Shown: positions 6,858-14,508, numbered from the stretch's first letter. The stretch: DNA of 17,916 bases from Subdoligranulum variabile (GCA_004554775.1 SFKI01000031.1:1-17916), one strand, 5' to 3'. Notes: a model not told the origin generated them from the letters alone. A program made the numbers and translations.

Positions 6858-7289
6858 TCAAACAAACTCCCGCCAGGTTTGCTCGGCGGTGGATTGAAAA
6901 TCGCCCAATTCCTGGCAAAGCTTCCGGGCACCAGGGCTGGCGGTGGGGTAGTCTTTCTCGGCGCGTTTGCAGTCCAGTGCGCCCTGGCCGCTGCCTTCGG
7001 CCAGCATGGTGGCCAGGTTGCGGGTGGACTTATCCATCATCGTGCGGGTGCGGATGCCCATGCTTACGCTCATGCGGGCGGCGGCGCTCTGGCCGTGGGC
7101 CTCGGCCCCGATGGCATCCAGCGCGGTATGCGCCGCCTGGTTGATGCGCCGGTACTCGCGCTTCTGGCGCATCATCTCGTCTTTCAATCGCTGGTCATGC
7201 GTCAGGCCAATCAGCTCATCCAGCGTGTTTTTGCCCATCTCGGTGTTTTGTACGATCTCTTGCAGCATCTTTTCGTTATCGCTTTGCAT
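6858..7289 (-). CDS. Conserved small helical protein, function unknown
   Basis: A 143-residue soluble protein, predicted almost wholly helical and probably a four-helix bundle. The start at 7289 (MQSDNEKMLQEIVQNTEMGK) is chosen because GGGGGA lies just upstream and the homology-like region begins there; the frame stays open a further 17 codons but without signals. Motifs are LTHDQRLKDEMMRQKREYRR (about 27-46) and MGIRTRTMMDKSTRNLATML (about 74-93). The pattern M-G-I-x-x-x-T-M-x-D-K-S resembles small ferritin-like hypothetical proteins I recall in many Clostridia, but ferritin iron ligands are not evident. No function should be assigned. Its ribosome binding site lies within a long inverted repeat shared with the space behind the GGDEF-like gene. 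Confidence 0.75.
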   Translation of the reverse strand: MQSDNEKMLQEIVQNTEMGKNTLDELIGLTHDQRLKDEMMRQKREYRRINQAAHTALDAIGAEAHGQSAAARMSVSMGIRTRTMMDKSTRNLATMLAEGSGQGALDCKRAEKDYPTASPGARKLCQELGDFQSTAEQTWREFV

Positions 7290-7295
7290 AACAAA

Positions 7296-7349
7296 ATCCC
7301 CCTTGTGTACGTTGTGGTCGGTCAACCATAGTATGTACACAAGGGGGAT
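7296..7349. promoter_or_regulatory. 15-bp perfect inverted repeat covering a ribosome binding site
   Basis: Arms ATCCCCCTTGTGTAC (7296-7310) and GTACACAAGGGGGAT (7335-7349) with a 24-base loop that itself can pair TGGT with ACCA. In the minus-strand transcript the second arm contains the AAGGGGGA that serves as ribosome binding site for the gene starting at 7289, so the hairpin would hide it. It also lies 13 bases behind the stop of the upstream gene, with only TTTTGTT after the stem, a poor terminator tail. A translational switch, a weak terminator or a protein operator are all possible. Confidence 0.7.
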
Positions 7350-7362
7350 GCTTTTATGCAGA

Positions 7363-8160
7363 TTACAGCCGCTGCTGTGCCAGCGAGAACATCATGTCCC
7401 AGGCCGGGGCCTCGCCCCACTCGGCGCTGGCAAGCTGCACGGTAAAGCTGCCGCGGCGGGACAGGCTGATGTTGAACTCCCGGCGGGAGTTATCCAGCGC
7501 ATCTTGCAGCTTGCGGGCCATCTGGGCGGCGGGGGTGCCCACTGTGACCACGGCAAACAGGCCGTCCTCCAACCGGGCCAGCACGGCGGTTTTGTCGTCG
7601 GTGCCGACGGCCAGCTGCAAGATGCCCGCCGCCATGTTCAGGCAGCAGTCGGCCGCATTGGCGGATTCGGTCTGGCGCAGGTTCCAGTATTCGTTCACAC
7701 GGGCCATCACAACGCCCGCAGGCTTGCCTGCCTGGGCCTGCGGCTCGGCATAGCGGCGGTACTCGGTATCCAAGTAGCGGGCATTGTACACGCCGGTCAG
7801 GTAATCGCGGCGCAGTTCTTCCTGCATCTGGGCCAGCACGCGGTTAAACGAGTTCTCGGCCTCGGCAGAGGATTGAAGATTGCGGGGCATGCCGCAGTGG
7901 AACGCCAGCACGCAGGGGCGGCCATCCGCCTGGATGCCCTGGTACAGCACCAACTCCGGGCCTTCGTCGGCCTGGGCCATCCGCACGCCGCGGCCTGTCT
8001 CATCCAGCGCGGTCAGCTCTTCGGCCTTGTCGGTCGGCAGCAGGGTGGCGGGGTCCAGCACGGTGCCCTGGTAGGGGTCCAGTACGCTGACCTTACCGTA
8101 GACCTGCTCCAAAGCGGTGATCTCGGCGGCGAGTTCGGCGAGGGTATACTCAAATTTCAT
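7363..8160 (-). CDS. Degenerate GGDEF-domain protein
   Basis: A 265-residue soluble protein. Residues 1-110 form an unassigned N-terminal domain. Residues about 117-225 follow the pattern of a diguanylate cyclase GGDEF domain: it opens with RRDYLTGVYNARYLD (117-131; typical R-D-x-L-T-G-L-Y-N-R-R-Y). The position of the catalytic GGDEF signature is occupied by EDGLF (198-202) in ARLEDGLFAVV. The upstream metal-binding aspartates (DIDxFK) are replaced by MARVNEYWN (152-160), and no RxxD inhibitory site is apparent. It is therefore unlikely to make cyclic di-GMP; it may bind nucleotide, dimerise, or be a decaying gene. The start has GAGGA nearby upstream. The following small gene lies 73 bases downstream on the same strand. 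Confidence 0.72.
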   Translation of the reverse strand: MKFEYTLAELAAEITALEQVYGKVSVLDPYQGTVLDPATLLPTDKAEELTALDETGRGVRMAQADEGPELVLYQGIQADGRPCVLAFHCGMPRNLQSSAEAENSFNRVLAQMQEELRRDYLTGVYNARYLDTEYRRYAEPQAQAGKPAGVVMARVNEYWNLRQTESANAADCCLNMAAGILQLAVGTDDKTAVLARLEDGLFAVVTVGTPAAQMARKLQDALDNSRREFNISLSRRGSFTVQLASAEWGEAPAWDMMFSLAQQRL

Positions 8161-8316
8161 GTCGGTTCCTCATTTTTTCAAACGCACGATTCCTATTACG
8201 AAAATAATTATCTTAAATACCTAGTCATTGTACCACAAAAAACGCCTGCTGGGTAGACTTGCCTTGCACAAAAAAACGGCACACGATAGCGCAAAACATT
8301 GGCTGGGTTCACAAAA

Positions 8317-8352
8317 CCGTGCGGCGACGTTATACAAAACAACGCCGCACGG
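8317..8352 (-). terminator. Terminator of malQ
   Basis: Perfect 10-bp stem CCGTGCGGCG (8317-8326) and CGCCGCACGG (8343-8352). On the minus strand it ends in TTTTGTG. A third copy of GTGCGGC (8359-8365) can pair with the same GCCGCAC arm, giving an alternative smaller hairpin. Confidence 0.7.
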
Positions 8353-8377
8353 AAAATTGTGCGGCGCCAAAGTCTTT

Positions 8378-9901
8378 TTACTTTTTCGCAGGGGCGCGGA
8401 AATACCGCACCGCCATGGCCTTGATCTCTTTGGCCAGTGCGGGGGTGAGCTTTTTCTCATCCACGCGCCACTGCCAGTTGCCCTGGGCCACGCCGGGGGT
8501 GTTCATGCGGGACGCGGACGGCTCCTCGAGCCAGTCGGCCATCGGGATGATCGCCAGTGCAGCGGTGCTGGCCAGCACACCGCGCAGCATGCCGCGCAGT
8601 TCGCCCTCGCCTTTGTTGAGTGCAAAATACTCGATCGCCTGCTGACGGTACGCGGGGGTCAGCTCTTCGTTGAACCAACCGGCCAGGGTATTGTTGTCAT
8701 GGGTGCCGGGGTAGGCCACGCAGTTGCGCGGATAGTTGTGGGGCAGGTCGACGCTGTCCTGCCCGGTAAAGGCAAATTGCAGCACCTTCATGCCGGGGAA
8801 GCCGCTGTCGGCCAGCAGCTGGCGAACCGAGTCAAACATCTCGCCCAGATCCTCGGCCACGATGGGCAGCTCGCCCAATGCGTTATGCAGCGTGCGGAAC
8901 AGGTCCATGCCGGGGCCCTGCTCCCACCGGCCGTTGCGGGCGGTCTTTTCGCCAGCCGGGATGGCCCAGTAGGTGTCGAACCCGCGGAAGTGGTCGATGC
9001 GCAGGATGTCGTAGATGGACAGCGCGTGGCGGATGCGGCGGATCCACCAGGCATAGCCGGTGCTGCGGTGGTAGTTCCAGTCGTAGAGCGGGTTGCCCCA
9101 CAGCTGGCCGTCGGCGGCAAAGTAGTCCGGCGGGCAGCCTGCCACGCGGCGGGGCTTGCCCTCGGCGTCAGTCTCGAACAGTTCGCGGCCCGCCCAGGCA
9201 TCGGCCGAGTCGGCGGCAACATAGATGGGGATATCGCCCATGATGGACACGCCTTTGCTCTTGGCGTAGGCGTGCAGGGCGCGCCACTGGCGGTCGAACT
9301 CATACTGCACAAACGCCCAGAAGCCGACTTCCTCAGCGTGTTCCTCCTTAAAAGCAGCCAGGGCGGCGGGGTCGCGCAGGCGCAGGGCGTCGGGCCACTG
9401 CTGCCAGTCCACCATGCCGTTGTCGCGCTTGATGGCCATGTACAAACAGTAATCGGGCAGCCATTCGCTGCTCAAAAACTGGAAGCGATACCAGTCGTCA
9501 GGGTAGGGGGTATCGTAGCCGGGCACGGGGCGCTGTTTTAAAAAGTTGGTGTAGGCCTTGCGCAGCACGGCGAAGCGCTTTTCGTACAAGGTGCCATAGT
9601 CAATGTGGGCTGTATCGCTGCCCCAGTTGATCTTGGCAAAATTGCGGCGGGTCAGCAGGCCATCCTTGACCAACTGGTCAAGATCAATAAAGTACGGGTT
9701 GCCCGCAAAGGCCGAGCAGCTCTGGTACGGGCTGTCGGCGTAGCCGGTGGGGCCGACGGGCAAAATCTGCCAGATGGTCTGCCCGGCGTCGGCCAGAAAA
9801 TCCACAAACTTATAGGCGGGTGCGCCCATGCTGCCGATGCCATAACCGCCCGGCAGGCTGGAAAGCGGCATCAGAATGCCGCTGCAACGTGCAAAACGCA
9901 T
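8378..9901 (-). CDS. malQ: 4-alpha-glucanotransferase (amylomaltase), GH77
   Basis: A 507-residue enzyme of the short, bacterial amylomaltase type. It transfers alpha-1,4-glucan segments between malto-oligosaccharides, releasing glucose, in the cytoplasm. GH77 signatures are seen in order: GILMPLSSLPGGYGIGSMG (8-26), ILPVGPTGYADSPYQS (46-61), nucleophile D303 in RIDHFRGFDTYWAIP, acid/base E350 in PIVAEDLG, and D402 in YPGTHDNNT. The C-terminus has WQWR (477-480 region). All three catalytic acids are present. The lipoprotein gene ends 35 bases upstream on the same strand, suggesting one transcript. No glycogen phosphorylase or maltose permease is in the window, so MalQ probably works with partners elsewhere. 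Confidence 0.97.
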   Translation of the reverse strand: MRFARCSGILMPLSSLPGGYGIGSMGAPAYKFVDFLADAGQTIWQILPVGPTGYADSPYQSCSAFAGNPYFIDLDQLVKDGLLTRRNFAKINWGSDTAHIDYGTLYEKRFAVLRKAYTNFLKQRPVPGYDTPYPDDWYRFQFLSSEWLPDYCLYMAIKRDNGMVDWQQWPDALRLRDPAALAAFKEEHAEEVGFWAFVQYEFDRQWRALHAYAKSKGVSIMGDIPIYVAADSADAWAGRELFETDAEGKPRRVAGCPPDYFAADGQLWGNPLYDWNYHRSTGYAWWIRRIRHALSIYDILRIDHFRGFDTYWAIPAGEKTARNGRWEQGPGMDLFRTLHNALGELPIVAEDLGEMFDSVRQLLADSGFPGMKVLQFAFTGQDSVDLPHNYPRNCVAYPGTHDNNTLAGWFNEELTPAYRQQAIEYFALNKGEGELRGMLRGVLASTAALAIIPMADWLEEPSASRMNTPGVAQGNWQWRVDEKKLTPALAKEIKAMAVRYFRAPAKK

Positions 9902-9936
9902 ATTCTCATCCTTTTTTCTTTTGATATGGCGGCGCG

Positions 9937-11160
9937 TTATTCAGCGCCAAGGGCGGCCAGCGCGGCCTGGGTAAAGGCGGTGCGCTCGGCTTTGCCGCGG
10001 GTGCCGCCCTGTAAAGACTGCTCGTTTTCGGTCAGCGCCTGTGCGGTGGCAGCGGTGGGCAGGTCGATGCCCGGTAAGATGCCGGTGTTGACCTGCGCGA
10101 CCTGCATCGCGCCCAGGGTCGTATTGTCGGAAGCGGTGTTCCACGGGGTGATAACGCCGAGGGTATCGGTCAGCGCCTTTTCGCCGTCGCCGCTGGAATA
10201 AAGCCAGAGCGCGGCACTTTCAGCGGTTTTCAGCGCGGCGGCATCGCCGGTATCCTGCACCGCAAAGCAGCCCGCATTGGCCAGGATGGGGTAGTCCATC
10301 AGGCCGGTCAGGTCGTACTCCTCGGTAGTCAGGTCGCTTTCGTCCAGGTTGCATTTGAACGGCACCAGCACCAGATCCTGGCAGGCGTCGGCACCGTATG
10401 CGGCCAGCATATCCGTCAGCTTGCCGCGGCGGAACAGGCCATTCGCGGCGCTGTCGGCCATGGCGTCCCATTCCAGCGAAACGGCGCTGTAGATGCCGTT
10501 CAGCGGGCCGGTCAGGGCGTCGGCGGTGTACTGGCCGTCCGCCGCCAGCACAGCCACTGTGTAACCGCTGATGCGGTCGACCGGCGGGGCAAACACGGCG
10601 GTAGCGGTCAGCGCGTCGGGCCGGGTCTCGGGCAGGGTGCGGTCCGCGCCGTTCAGCGTGACAGTCGCGGCCTGGGGCTCGTCCAGCCAGGCTTGCAGCG
10701 TTTCCACAAAATCGCTCCACTCTTCCCAGCTGGCGTTTTGCAGCGCTTCAATGCCGCCGTCGCCCAGCAGACTGTTCAGCAGGCTGCCGCTGACCCAGTA
10801 GCCGTACAGGCTGCGGCCTGCGGGCAGGGAAGCGGCGCTTTCGGTAACATTGGCGCGGGCGGCGGCTGCGGCCAGCAGGGCATCGCCGGTCACATCCAGC
10901 GTGGCGGTGTCTGGCTGGTGGTCCAGCGCCAGCAGGCTGGCAGCGGCGGCATCCTCGGTCCAGTTCAGGGCCACGCCCTGGGCATCGGCAAAAGCCTGCA
11001 AGGCCGGGGCCAGGCCGTCCGCCGCGTAGGCGGTAAGTACCTGCGGGGCGGGCTCGGGCGCAGTCTCCACCGTGGCGACGCTTTCCACCGGGGCCGCCGT
11101 ACAGGCGGTAAGCAGCACCGCCGCACAGGCCAGCGCCGCAGGGGTGAGTTGTTTTTGCAT
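9937..11160 (-). CDS. Extracellular solute-binding lipoprotein, family 1-like
   Basis: A 407-residue exported lipoprotein. The start at 11160 is supported by AAGGAGAA and a signal peptide MQKQLTPAALACAAVLLTAC whose last four residues, LTAC, are a lipobox with C20 as the lipidated cysteine. An acidic, Ala/Glu/Pro-rich linker follows (21-40). The body has features of sugar-type ABC binding proteins: SWEEWSDFVETLQAWL (about 144-159), LFRRGKLTDML, and LVLVPFKCN with a late WLYSS segment. It is unusually alanine-rich and divergent. Neighbouring malQ suggests an alpha-glucan or malto-oligosaccharide ligand, but no ABC permease or ATPase gene is nearby. It could also act as an orphan sensor. The same frame stays open further upstream into repeats, which I do not take as coding. 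Confidence 0.8.
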   Translation of the reverse strand: MQKQLTPAALACAAVLLTACTAAPVESVATVETAPEPAPQVLTAYAADGLAPALQAFADAQGVALNWTEDAAAASLLALDHQPDTATLDVTGDALLAAAAARANVTESAASLPAGRSLYGYWVSGSLLNSLLGDGGIEALQNASWEEWSDFVETLQAWLDEPQAATVTLNGADRTLPETRPDALTATAVFAPPVDRISGYTVAVLAADGQYTADALTGPLNGIYSAVSLEWDAMADSAANGLFRRGKLTDMLAAYGADACQDLVLVPFKCNLDESDLTTEEYDLTGLMDYPILANAGCFAVQDTGDAAALKTAESAALWLYSSGDGEKALTDTLGVITPWNTASDNTTLGAMQVAQVNTGILPGIDLPTAATAQALTENEQSLQGGTRGKAERTAFTQAALAALGAE

Positions 11161-11209
11161 GGTTATGAAATTCTCCTTGTGCAAGGTGAGTGAGGGACAG
11201 AGGTGTGGG

Positions 11210-11347
11210 AGCGGGCGTTGCCCGCCCATGGAGTTTCGCGTTAGCGTAAGGCCGCACGGGAGCATATGCAATGCTCCCCCTACGGGCGCAAAATAAAATT
11301 GCGCCAATATTTCAGGATACCGTAGGGGCGGATTCCATATCCGCCCG
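11210..11347. repeat. Cluster of palindromic repeats in the 11161-11529 intergenic region
   Basis: The gene-free stretch holds several stems: GCGGGC/GCCCGC (about 11211-11225), GGAGCAT/ATGCTCC (11259-11276), GGCGCAA/TTGCGCC (about 11285-11304) and the 27-base GGGCGGA/TCCGCCC repeat at 11321-11347, copy 2. A loosely related GC-rich stretch follows to about 11395. These lie in the space upstream of the lipoprotein gene and behind the alaX promoter. Confidence 0.75.
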
Positions 11348-11413
11348 TGCCATCTTTTGGCTGCTACGGGCTCGCCCCTACAGGGCTGGCCGGGAGTTGG
11401 GATCTGTTTGCGC

Positions 11414-11439
11414 AATCCAACTATTTAATCCAACTATTT
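11414..11439. repeat. Perfect 13-bp tandem duplication
   Basis: AATCCAACTATTT occurs twice head to tail (11414-11426 and 11427-11439). It lies beside a minus-strand TATAAT (11448-11443) that might drive the lipoprotein-malQ unit from about 275 bases upstream. It may be simple slippage or two operator half-sites. Confidence 0.6.
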
Positions 11440-11482
11440 CTTATTATATAGGAAACGAAAGGTTTTTTCCACACATGTTTTG

Positions 11483-11491
11483 TGTTATAAT
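11483..11491 (+). promoter_or_regulatory. Extended -10 promoter of the alaX-trmB-cmpB operon
   Basis: TGTTATAAT, an extended -10 with perfect TATAAT (11486-11491), stands 38 bases before the GTG start. Upstream is a T-rich tract without a good -35, as is usual for extended -10 promoters. Confidence 0.65.
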
Positions 11492-11529
11492 AGGAAAAAT
11501 CTGATTTTTTTGAAAGGAGTTCCCTTTCT

Positions 11530-12687
11530 GTGACGCAAAAGTTATACGAAACTGACGCATATGTACAGGAATTTACCGCCACGGTGCTTTTCTGCGCACC
11601 CGCCCAAGGCGGCTATGCGGTCGTGCTGGATAAAACCGCCTTCTTCCCAGAGGGCGGCGGCCAGCCTTGCGACCTCGGCACCCTCGGCGCGGCGCATGTG
11701 ACCGACGTACACACCGATGGCACGACCATCACCCACACCACCGACGCCCCGCTGGAACCCGGCGCACAGGTTACGGGCCGCATCGACTGGCCGCGCCGCC
11801 TGGATGCCATGCAGCAGCACACCGGCGAGCATATTTTAAGCGGTGCGCTCCACCGCCTGTTCGGGGCCGAAAACGTCGGTTTCCACATCGGCAGCCCCTA
11901 CGTGCGGATGGATACCAGCATCCCGCTGACAGCCACGCAGCTTGCCCGGGCCGAAGCCGAAGCCAACGCCGCTGTGCGGGCCGACACCCCCGTGCATTGC
12001 TACATCCCCGACGCCGCGACCCTGGCGGCCACCGAGTACCGCAGCAAAAAAGAGCTGGAGGGCCCTGTGCGGCTGGTGAAAGCCGGCGGCGACTGCTGCG
12101 CCTGCTGCGGCACCCATCTGGCCCGCACCGGCGAGGTCGGGCTGATCAAGATCATCTCGGCCCAGCACTACAAGACCGGTATCCGGCTGGCCGTGGCCTG
12201 CGGGCAGCGTGCCTATGACGCTGTCTCCGCCATCTGCGCCGATGCCGAAGCTGCCGGGCGGCTGCTCTCCGCCCCGGCGGGCAGCCTAACCCCGGCGGTC
12301 GAAAACCGCCAAAATGGCGAGACCGCCTTGAAACAGCGCATCGCCGCACTGCAAAATGCGCTGGCCGATGCGTACATCAAAGCCGCCGTGCCCGGCCAGC
12401 CCGCCGTGCTGTGGGCCGAAGGTGCCGACGGTGACGGCCTGCGCCGCATCGCCATGGCCGTCTGCGCAGGCACAAACCAGGTCGCCTGCGCGCTGGCCCC
12501 CGGCGGGCAGGGGACATCCTACGCGCTGGCTGCGCCCGAGGGCATCGACGCCCGCGCGTTGGGCAAGGCGCTGAACGAAGCGTTTGCAGGCCGCGGCGGC
12601 GGAAAACCCGTGTTCTGCCAGGGCAGTCTGGCACAGCCGGGCCTCACGCCCGAAGCTGTCCGCGAAAAAGTCACCACATTATTATAA
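11530..12687 (+). CDS. Alanyl-tRNA editing protein (AlaX type, with DHHA1-like C-terminus)
   Basis: A free-standing editing protein that hydrolyses mischarged Ser- or Gly-tRNA(Ala). The first part matches the second half of alanyl-tRNA synthetase: FFPEGGGQPCD (39-49), the zinc/editing motif QQHTGEH (95-101, H97 and H101) and CCGTHLARTGEVG (192-204; C192 and H196 complete the HxxxH/CxxxH zinc site). The usual glycine after the cysteine is replaced by a second cysteine, and C189-C190 add to a cysteine cluster. Residues about 240-385 resemble the DHHA1 RNA-binding domain (FAGRGGGKPVFCQGS), giving a 385-residue large AlaX. The start is GTG, with AGGAGT nine bases before it. It is followed after 16 bases by trmB. 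Confidence 0.93.
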   Translation: MTQKLYETDAYVQEFTATVLFCAPAQGGYAVVLDKTAFFPEGGGQPCDLGTLGAAHVTDVHTDGTTITHTTDAPLEPGAQVTGRIDWPRRLDAMQQHTGEHILSGALHRLFGAENVGFHIGSPYVRMDTSIPLTATQLARAEAEANAAVRADTPVHCYIPDAATLAATEYRSKKELEGPVRLVKAGGDCCACCGTHLARTGEVGLIKIISAQHYKTGIRLAVACGQRAYDAVSAICADAEAAGRLLSAPAGSLTPAVENRQNGETALKQRIAALQNALADAYIKAAVPGQPAVLWAEGADGDGLRRIAMAVCAGTNQVACALAPGGQGTSYALAAPEGIDARALGKALNEAFAGRGGGKPVFCQGSLAQPGLTPEAVREKVTTLL

Positions 12688-12703
12688 ATAGGAGTATACC
12701 CCG

Positions 12704-13459
12704 ATGAGAATGCGTTTTAAACCCTACGCCCGCCCCGAACTGCTGGCCTGCGACTTCCACGTACACGAACCGCTGACCCATGGCGGCCACTGGCACGAGA
12801 CCTACGCCCGCCCCGACCAGCCCTGGCATCTCGAACTGGGCTGCGGCAAGGGCGGCTTCCTCGCACAGCTGGCCCCGCAGCACCCGGATATCAACTATCT
12901 GGGCATCGACATCACCGACAAGGTACTGATCCTGGCAAAGCGCAAGGTCGAAGCCGCCTACGCTGAGCGCGGCCTGACCCCCGATAATGTCAAGATCGCC
13001 AGCATCGACATTGAACGTCTGGGCAACGCGTTCACCCCGGCCGACCGTGTCGACCGCATCTATATCAATTTCTGCAACCCGTGGAGCAAAAACGCGGGCA
13101 GCAACAAGCACCGCCTGACTCACCCGCGCCAGTTGCTGCAATACCGCCAGCTGATGGACGAAGGCGCGGAGATCTGGTTTAAGACCGACGATGACGATTT
13201 GTTCCGCGACAGCCTGCATTACTTCCCGGCGGCGGGTTTTGAGATCACCTGGCAGACCTTCGACCTGCACGCCAACGAGCCGGACTGGAACCTGCGCACC
13301 GAGCATGAGGGCATGTTTACCGAGATGGGCATCCCCATTAAGGCGCTGATCGCCCGCAAAGGCCCCGACAGCACCGTGACCTGGGTGGAGCCCAAGGCCC
13401 TTGCCAAAGAGCTGGAGGCCGAGGACGAGTCCGAAGCCGCGCGGGAGGATGCCGAATGA
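12704..13459 (+). CDS. trmB: tRNA (guanine-N7-)-methyltransferase
   Basis: Methylates G46 in the variable loop of tRNAs with S-adenosylmethionine. The 251-residue protein has the TrmB start MRMRFKPYARPEL, the SAM-binding loop LELGCGKGGF (43-52), the acidic strand end GIDITDK (67-73), INFCNPWSKN (121-130; family iNFxDPWpK) with HRLTHP (136-141), and the late signature TEHEGMF (199-205). The family aspartate before PW is asparagine here (CNPW), a common variant in Firmicutes to my recollection. The tail after about 222 is acidic and extra. TAGGAG lies nine bases ahead of the ATG. Its stop overlaps the next start in ATGA. Confidence 0.96.
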   Translation: MRMRFKPYARPELLACDFHVHEPLTHGGHWHETYARPDQPWHLELGCGKGGFLAQLAPQHPDINYLGIDITDKVLILAKRKVEAAYAERGLTPDNVKIASIDIERLGNAFTPADRVDRIYINFCNPWSKNAGSNKHRLTHPRQLLQYRQLMDEGAEIWFKTDDDDLFRDSLHYFPAAGFEITWQTFDLHANEPDWNLRTEHEGMFTEMGIPIKALIARKGPDSTVTWVEPKALAKELEAEDESEAAREDAE

Positions 13460-14508
13460 CCCAGACAGAAGCTTTTGAATTTGTCGTACGCACGCTGTAT
13501 TGGTTCTTCCTCTATGGCTGCATCGGCTGGGGCGTCGAGGTCGTCTATGCCGCCATCAAAGAGCACAAGCTCGTCAACCGCGGATTCCTTTGCGGCCCCA
13601 TCTGCCCCATTTACGGTTGTGGCATGGTCGTGCTGAACTGGACGGTCGCGCTGCTGGCCCCGGCGGGCGAGGGCAAAAACGTCAGTGCCGTGGCGGTATT
13701 TTTCGTTGGCATGGTGCTTACCACCGCCATCGAGCTGGTCGGCGGCTGGGCGCTGTTTAAAATCTACCACATCCGCTGGTGGGACTACTCCAACATGAAG
13801 TTCAACATCGGCGGTTATATCTGCCCGCAGTTCTCGCTGCTGTGGGGGCTGGGCAGTGTCATCATGGTCAAGCTGGTACACCCGGCCTTGGCCAAGGCCA
13901 GCAGCCCGCTGCCGCTGAGCGTGTTGGTGCCCATCGAAGCCGCCACGCTGGCGTTCTTCGTGGTCGACCTCATCGTTTCCGCCGCTACCGCCACCGGCCT
14001 GAACAAGAAGCTGAAAGAGATCGACGAGCTGCGCGCCCGTCTGCGCGTGACCAGCGACAAGCTGACCACCGTACTGGGCACCGGCGCCATGACCGCCGAT
14101 ACGATTTTGGATGAGCAGAAGCTGCAATTGGCGCTGGCTAGGCTCGAGGGCCGCGAGAACGCCGCCGAGCTCAAGCTCGAAATGATGCTGCGCGCCAACG
14201 AAATGCGCGCCAAGCTGCGGGATATCAGCGGCGACAAGCTCGGCACCCGCCGCCTGCTGCGGGCTTTCCCGGATATGAAGAGCCTGACCTACGCCGAAAC
14301 GCTGGCTTCCACCCGGGCGGGCGTCCGCCGCCTGAACGAGCTGGCCCTTGCGGCCAAGATCGCCGCCAAGACTGCTGCACAGGAAGTGGCGCAGACAGCC
14401 AAGGTTACCGCCCAGACAGCCCGCGAGAACACCGCCGCTGCTGTGCAGACGGCCAAGGAGACCGCCGCCAACGCCGCCCAGACGGCCAAAGACAAGCTGG
14501 GCAAATAA
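13456..14508 (+). CDS. CmpB-family (putative ABC transporter type IV) membrane protein with coiled, LEA-like tail
   Basis: A 350-residue protein. Residues 1-178 match the PF06541-type membrane domain: FFLYGCIGWGVEVVYAAI (17-34), NRGFLCGPICPIYGCG (41-56) and about four to five hydrophobic helices (9-30, 52-68, 76-101, 120-142, 153-178). The name of this family rests on weak similarity to ABC permeases and its function is unknown. Residues 183-270 are charged and predicted coiled coil. Residues 300-350 are an alanine-rich amphipathic repeat with QTAK/QTAR at 313, 320, 331 and 342. The start overlaps the trmB stop by four bases, so translation is probably coupled. A terminator follows. Confidence 0.85.
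   Translation: MTQTEAFEFVVRTLYWFFLYGCIGWGVEVVYAAIKEHKLVNRGFLCGPICPIYGCGMVVLNWTVALLAPAGEGKNVSAVAVFFVGMVLTTAIELVGGWALFKIYHIRWWDYSNMKFNIGGYICPQFSLLWGLGSVIMVKLVHPALAKASSPLPLSVLVPIEAATLAFFVVDLIVSAATATGLNKKLKEIDELRARLRVTSDKLTTVLGTGAMTADTILDEQKLQLALARLEGRENAAELKLEMMLRANEMRAKLRDISGDKLGTRRLLRAFPDMKSLTYAETLASTRAGVRRLNELALAAKIAAKTAAQEVAQTAKVTAQTARENTAAAVQTAKETAANAAQTAKDKLGK

Noticed and set aside
6136..6918. 260-codon minus-strand frame across the palindromic element
   Set aside because: It passes through two terminators and many hairpins and the ends of azlD and the 6858 gene. Its translation is simply the repeats read through; such repeat-derived frames are often over-annotated.
6967..9541. Large plus-strand frames (6967-8256 and 8228-9541) opposite the GGDEF-like and malQ genes
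   Set aside because: Antisense to genes with clear domains, including intact MalQ catalytic residues, and without start signals.
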